Assembly (NCBI GenBank): GCA_900546895.1
Contig: UREO01000154.1
Span: 1-7,214 of the forward strand
Source of the DNA: an uncultured Oscillospiraceae bacterium
GTDB taxonomy: Bacteria; Bacillota; Clostridia; Oscillospirales; Acutalibacteraceae
Reading direction: 5' to 3'
Length of the DNA stretch: 7,214 bases
The notes under the pieces were generated by a model. That model saw only the letters and a program-made list of their open reading frames with translations. It was not told the origin of the DNA and ran no database searches. The translations under genes were made by a program, and so were the position numbers. The number at the start of each line of letters is the position of its first letter. The stretch's first letter is position 1. Positions 6,408-7,214 of the stretch are shown piece after piece.

Positions 6408-6480
6408 AATGCCGTATAAATATCCTGATATTTCATATTGACAAGCCTTTCAAAGAATTCATATTATGTCATATCTCCTT
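6408..6480 (+). repeat. Repeated promoter element, copy A
   Basis: This stretch matches 6635-6707 without gaps at an offset of 227 bp. Conserved blocks are ATGCCG, AATAT, TCATATTGACAAGC, TCATAnTATG and TCTCCTT, with the bases between them diverged. The conserved blocks coincide with promoter positions, so the repeat is probably kept as, or derived from, a regulatory unit. Confidence 0.7.
6438..6467 (+). promoter_or_regulatory. Promoter for the Arg/Trp/Cys-rich peptide gene
   Basis: A perfect TTGACA (6438-6443) is followed after 18 bases by TATTAT (6462-6467), a good sigma-A promoter. The same bases read as AC, 17 bases, CATATTATG, which is close to a sigma-K promoter. Transcription would begin near 6474, right at the start of the anti-SD arm. 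Confidence 0.62.
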
Positions 6481-6491
6481 ATGGAAAGGAG
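6475..6491 (+). promoter_or_regulatory. SD-sequestering hairpin in the peptide leader
   Basis: CTCCTT (6475-6480) pairs perfectly with AAGGAG (6486-6491) across a five-base loop. The second arm is the core of an extended ribosome binding site (AAAGGAGTGATC, 6486-6497). The hairpin would hide the site at the very 5' end of the transcript. Confidence 0.55.
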
Positions 6492-6501
6492 TGATCAGAG
6501 T

Positions 6502-6576
6502 ATGTCCTGGAATCGTCGCTGGCGCAGGTGCGGCTGGTGCGGATGCCGTTGCCGTCGCCGCCGTTGGTGGTTTTAA
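6502..6576 (+). CDS. 24-residue Arg/Trp/Cys-rich cationic peptide
   Basis: The peptide begins MSWNRRWRR, has CGWCGCRC in the middle and ends RRRRWWF. It contains nine Arg, five Trp and four Cys and no acidic residue, so its charge is about +9. The ATG is preceded by AAAGGAGTGATC, nearly the full complement of the 16S rRNA 3' end, and by a promoter about 35 bases before that, so the short frame has complete expression signals. The four Cys could form two disulfides or bind a metal ion. The composition resembles Trp/Arg-rich antimicrobial peptides; a small spore-coat or nucleic-acid-binding peptide is an alternative. No leader peptide, export gene or modification enzyme is visible nearby. No family was recognised. 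All three forward frames are open here, so the case rests on the start signals. Confidence 0.55.
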   Translation: MSWNRRWRRCGWCGCRCRRRRWWF

Positions 6577-6597
6577 TCGAGGAATCGTCGCTGGCGC
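6509..6597 (+). repeat. 17-bp direct repeat 72 bp apart, spanning the peptide gene
   Basis: GGAATCGTCGCTGGCGC occurs at 6509-6525 and again at 6581-6597. The spacing of 72 bp is exactly 24 codons, so the second copy is in frame, encoding RNRRWR after the TAA. It ends at TGA (6607-6609) and has no start signals of its own, which suggests a decayed tandem copy of the peptide-coding unit. Confidence 0.75.
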
Positions 6598-6634
6598 TTG
6601 CTTTCATGAGTGAACGCCATTGTTTTATTAGTAG

Positions 6635-6707
6635 GATGCCGCATGAATATTTTTGTATCTCATATTGACAAGCTGTCCCTTAAAATCATAGTATGGAGCG
6701 TCTCCTT
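6635..6707 (+). repeat. Repeated promoter element, copy B
   Basis: This is the second copy of the element at 6408-6480. It keeps TTGACA (6665-6670), 18 bases, TAGTAT (6689-6694), and the TCTCCTT block. The AAGGAG partner of that block is lost, replaced by GAGAGCTC, and no reading frame follows. It may be a remnant, or a promoter for a short untranslated RNA that ends at the inverted repeat at 6762-6799. Confidence 0.6.
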
Positions 6708-6761
6708 TCGAGAGCTCAAATAAATTTCAGGTCGTTTCATATACCCCCCTCTAAGTTAATA

Positions 6762-6799
6762 AGCAATGGCACCCGCCTTGATTTGTGAGTGCCATTGCT
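6762..6799. terminator. Perfect 11-bp inverted repeat, probable terminator
   Basis: AGCAATGGCAC and GTGCCATTGCT pair over all 11 positions across a 16-base loop. Plus-strand RNA continues ATTATTTG and minus-strand RNA TATTAACTT, both only modestly T-rich. It could end a transcript from copy B on the plus strand, or that of the zinc-ribbon gene on the minus strand. Confidence 0.55.
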
Positions 6800-6883
6800 A
6801 TTATTTGCGTCTCTGCGTATGGATGGACGTCACTCTCCGGCAAATAACCGGTGCGCAGCCGGAAAAGGCGGCACGAAGGTTCC

Positions 6884-7192
6884 TCATCCACCGCTTTTTC
6901 TCCAATCGAAGCGCTGACCGCATTCCATACAATATTGCTGTGTGGGCGCCGTAGGTGTTCCGCATATTAAGCAAGTATAAAATGGAATCCCCGCTCTGAA
7001 CATAACATGGTCGATCCGAACAGGAACATCCGATATATTTGCGATTGGCTTCTTCGGCATCTGCTTTTCAAGGGCTTCAATGGCTAAATCAATTGTCACC
7101 AGATTGACACCATTGATACTTCCCCTTCTGTCAGCCAACGATTTTCTATACTTGATATTCTTTAGTGCTGTTATGAAATCTGGCTTTTCCAT
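6884..7192 (-). CDS. Phage-type zinc-ribbon protein of unknown function
   Basis: The 102-residue protein has an N-terminal helical part (MEKPDFITALKNIKYRK, then VTIDLAIEALEKQMPKKPI at about 32-50). A C-terminal zinc ribbon has CLIC at 74-77 and CMEC at 88-91, followed by GQRFDW. The phrase AIEALEKQ.PKKP followed by a two-CxxC ribbon is common in small proteins of clostridial prophages and mobile elements, where the function is unknown. It is complete within the window. The start is supported by AAGGAG seven bases upstream of ATG at 7192. It suggests that an accessory or prophage-derived region begins at the right edge. Confidence 0.83.
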   Translation of the reverse strand: MEKPDFITALKNIKYRKSLADRRGSINGVNLVTIDLAIEALEKQMPKKPIANISDVPVRIDHVMFRAGIPFYTCLICGTPTAPTQQYCMECGQRFDWRKSGG

Positions 7193-7214
7193 AAAATCAC
7201 TCCTTGCATTTTAT

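Larger units (their letters stand above)
6577..6883. other. Stretch without a convincing gene
   Basis: It contains the second peptide-like copy (6581-6609), the repeated promoter element copy B and a strong inverted repeat at 6762-6799. The remaining bases to 6883 show nothing recognisable. Frames present are short and lack ribosome binding sites. The best is a 26-codon minus-strand frame starting near 6741 after GAGGGGGG, which is not convincing. Confidence 0.5.

Noticed and set aside
6362..6613. 83-codon plus-strand frame whose ATG overlaps the stop of the 31-residue peptide (ATGA)
   Set aside because: The overlap is tempting for coupling, but the frame crosses a hairpin, a promoter and another ribosome binding site, and its end is an Ala/Gly/Val reading of the GC-rich peptide gene.
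6664..6741. 26-codon minus-strand frame after GAGGGGGG, and the similar eight-codon frames in both repeated elements ending in LSI
   Set aside because: The SD spacing is poor (about 3 or 12 bases), and the similarity is explained by the repeated promoter on the other strand.

Overview
The window looks like chromosome of a spore-forming Firmicute in class Clostridia. The evidence is strong AAGGAG-type ribosome binding sites, a XpaC/TelA gene pair, a stand-alone LytTR regulator with a LiaF-like membrane partner, and a BclA-type collagen-like surface protein of the kind found on endospores. An Oscillospirales-like host with moderate GC fits, but this is a guess from general appearance.

Region 1 (1-3700, minus strand) is a set of cell-envelope genes read from right to left. 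A promoter near 3666-3694 serves xpaC and then telA, which are 48 bp apart. A strong hairpin (1161-1198) follows telA. A second promoter (1071-1099) then drives a 154-residue LytTR DNA-binding protein, whose last codons overlap a LiaF-like four-helix membrane protein that runs off the left edge. The two units resemble an envelope-stress neighbourhood.

Region 2 (3700-5800, plus strand) holds one large gene, 3889-5694. It encodes a 601-residue protein with an N-terminal BclA/C1q-like beta domain, about 229 residues of Gly-Pro-Thr-rich collagen repeats built from alternating 25- and 28-residue modules, and a C-terminal beta-helix-like domain. A bidirectional terminator separates it from a convergent 62-residue SHOCT-domain membrane protein (5841-6029). 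Upstream of both genes lies the same 13-mer, TTCAAATATTATA, in sigma-E-like geometry, which suggests shared mother-cell expression.

Region 3 (6100-7214) is accessory and is the most unusual part. It contains two very small genes with good ribosome binding sites: a 31-residue single-helix membrane peptide (6270-6365) and a 24-residue Arg/Trp/Cys-rich peptide (6502-6576). The second lies behind a promoter-like element, and its ribosome binding site can pair with an anti-SD sequence just upstream. The promoter-like element recurs 227 bp downstream, and the start of the peptide gene recurs in frame after its stop, as a decayed second copy. The right edge carries a phage-type zinc-ribbon protein (6884-7192, minus strand).
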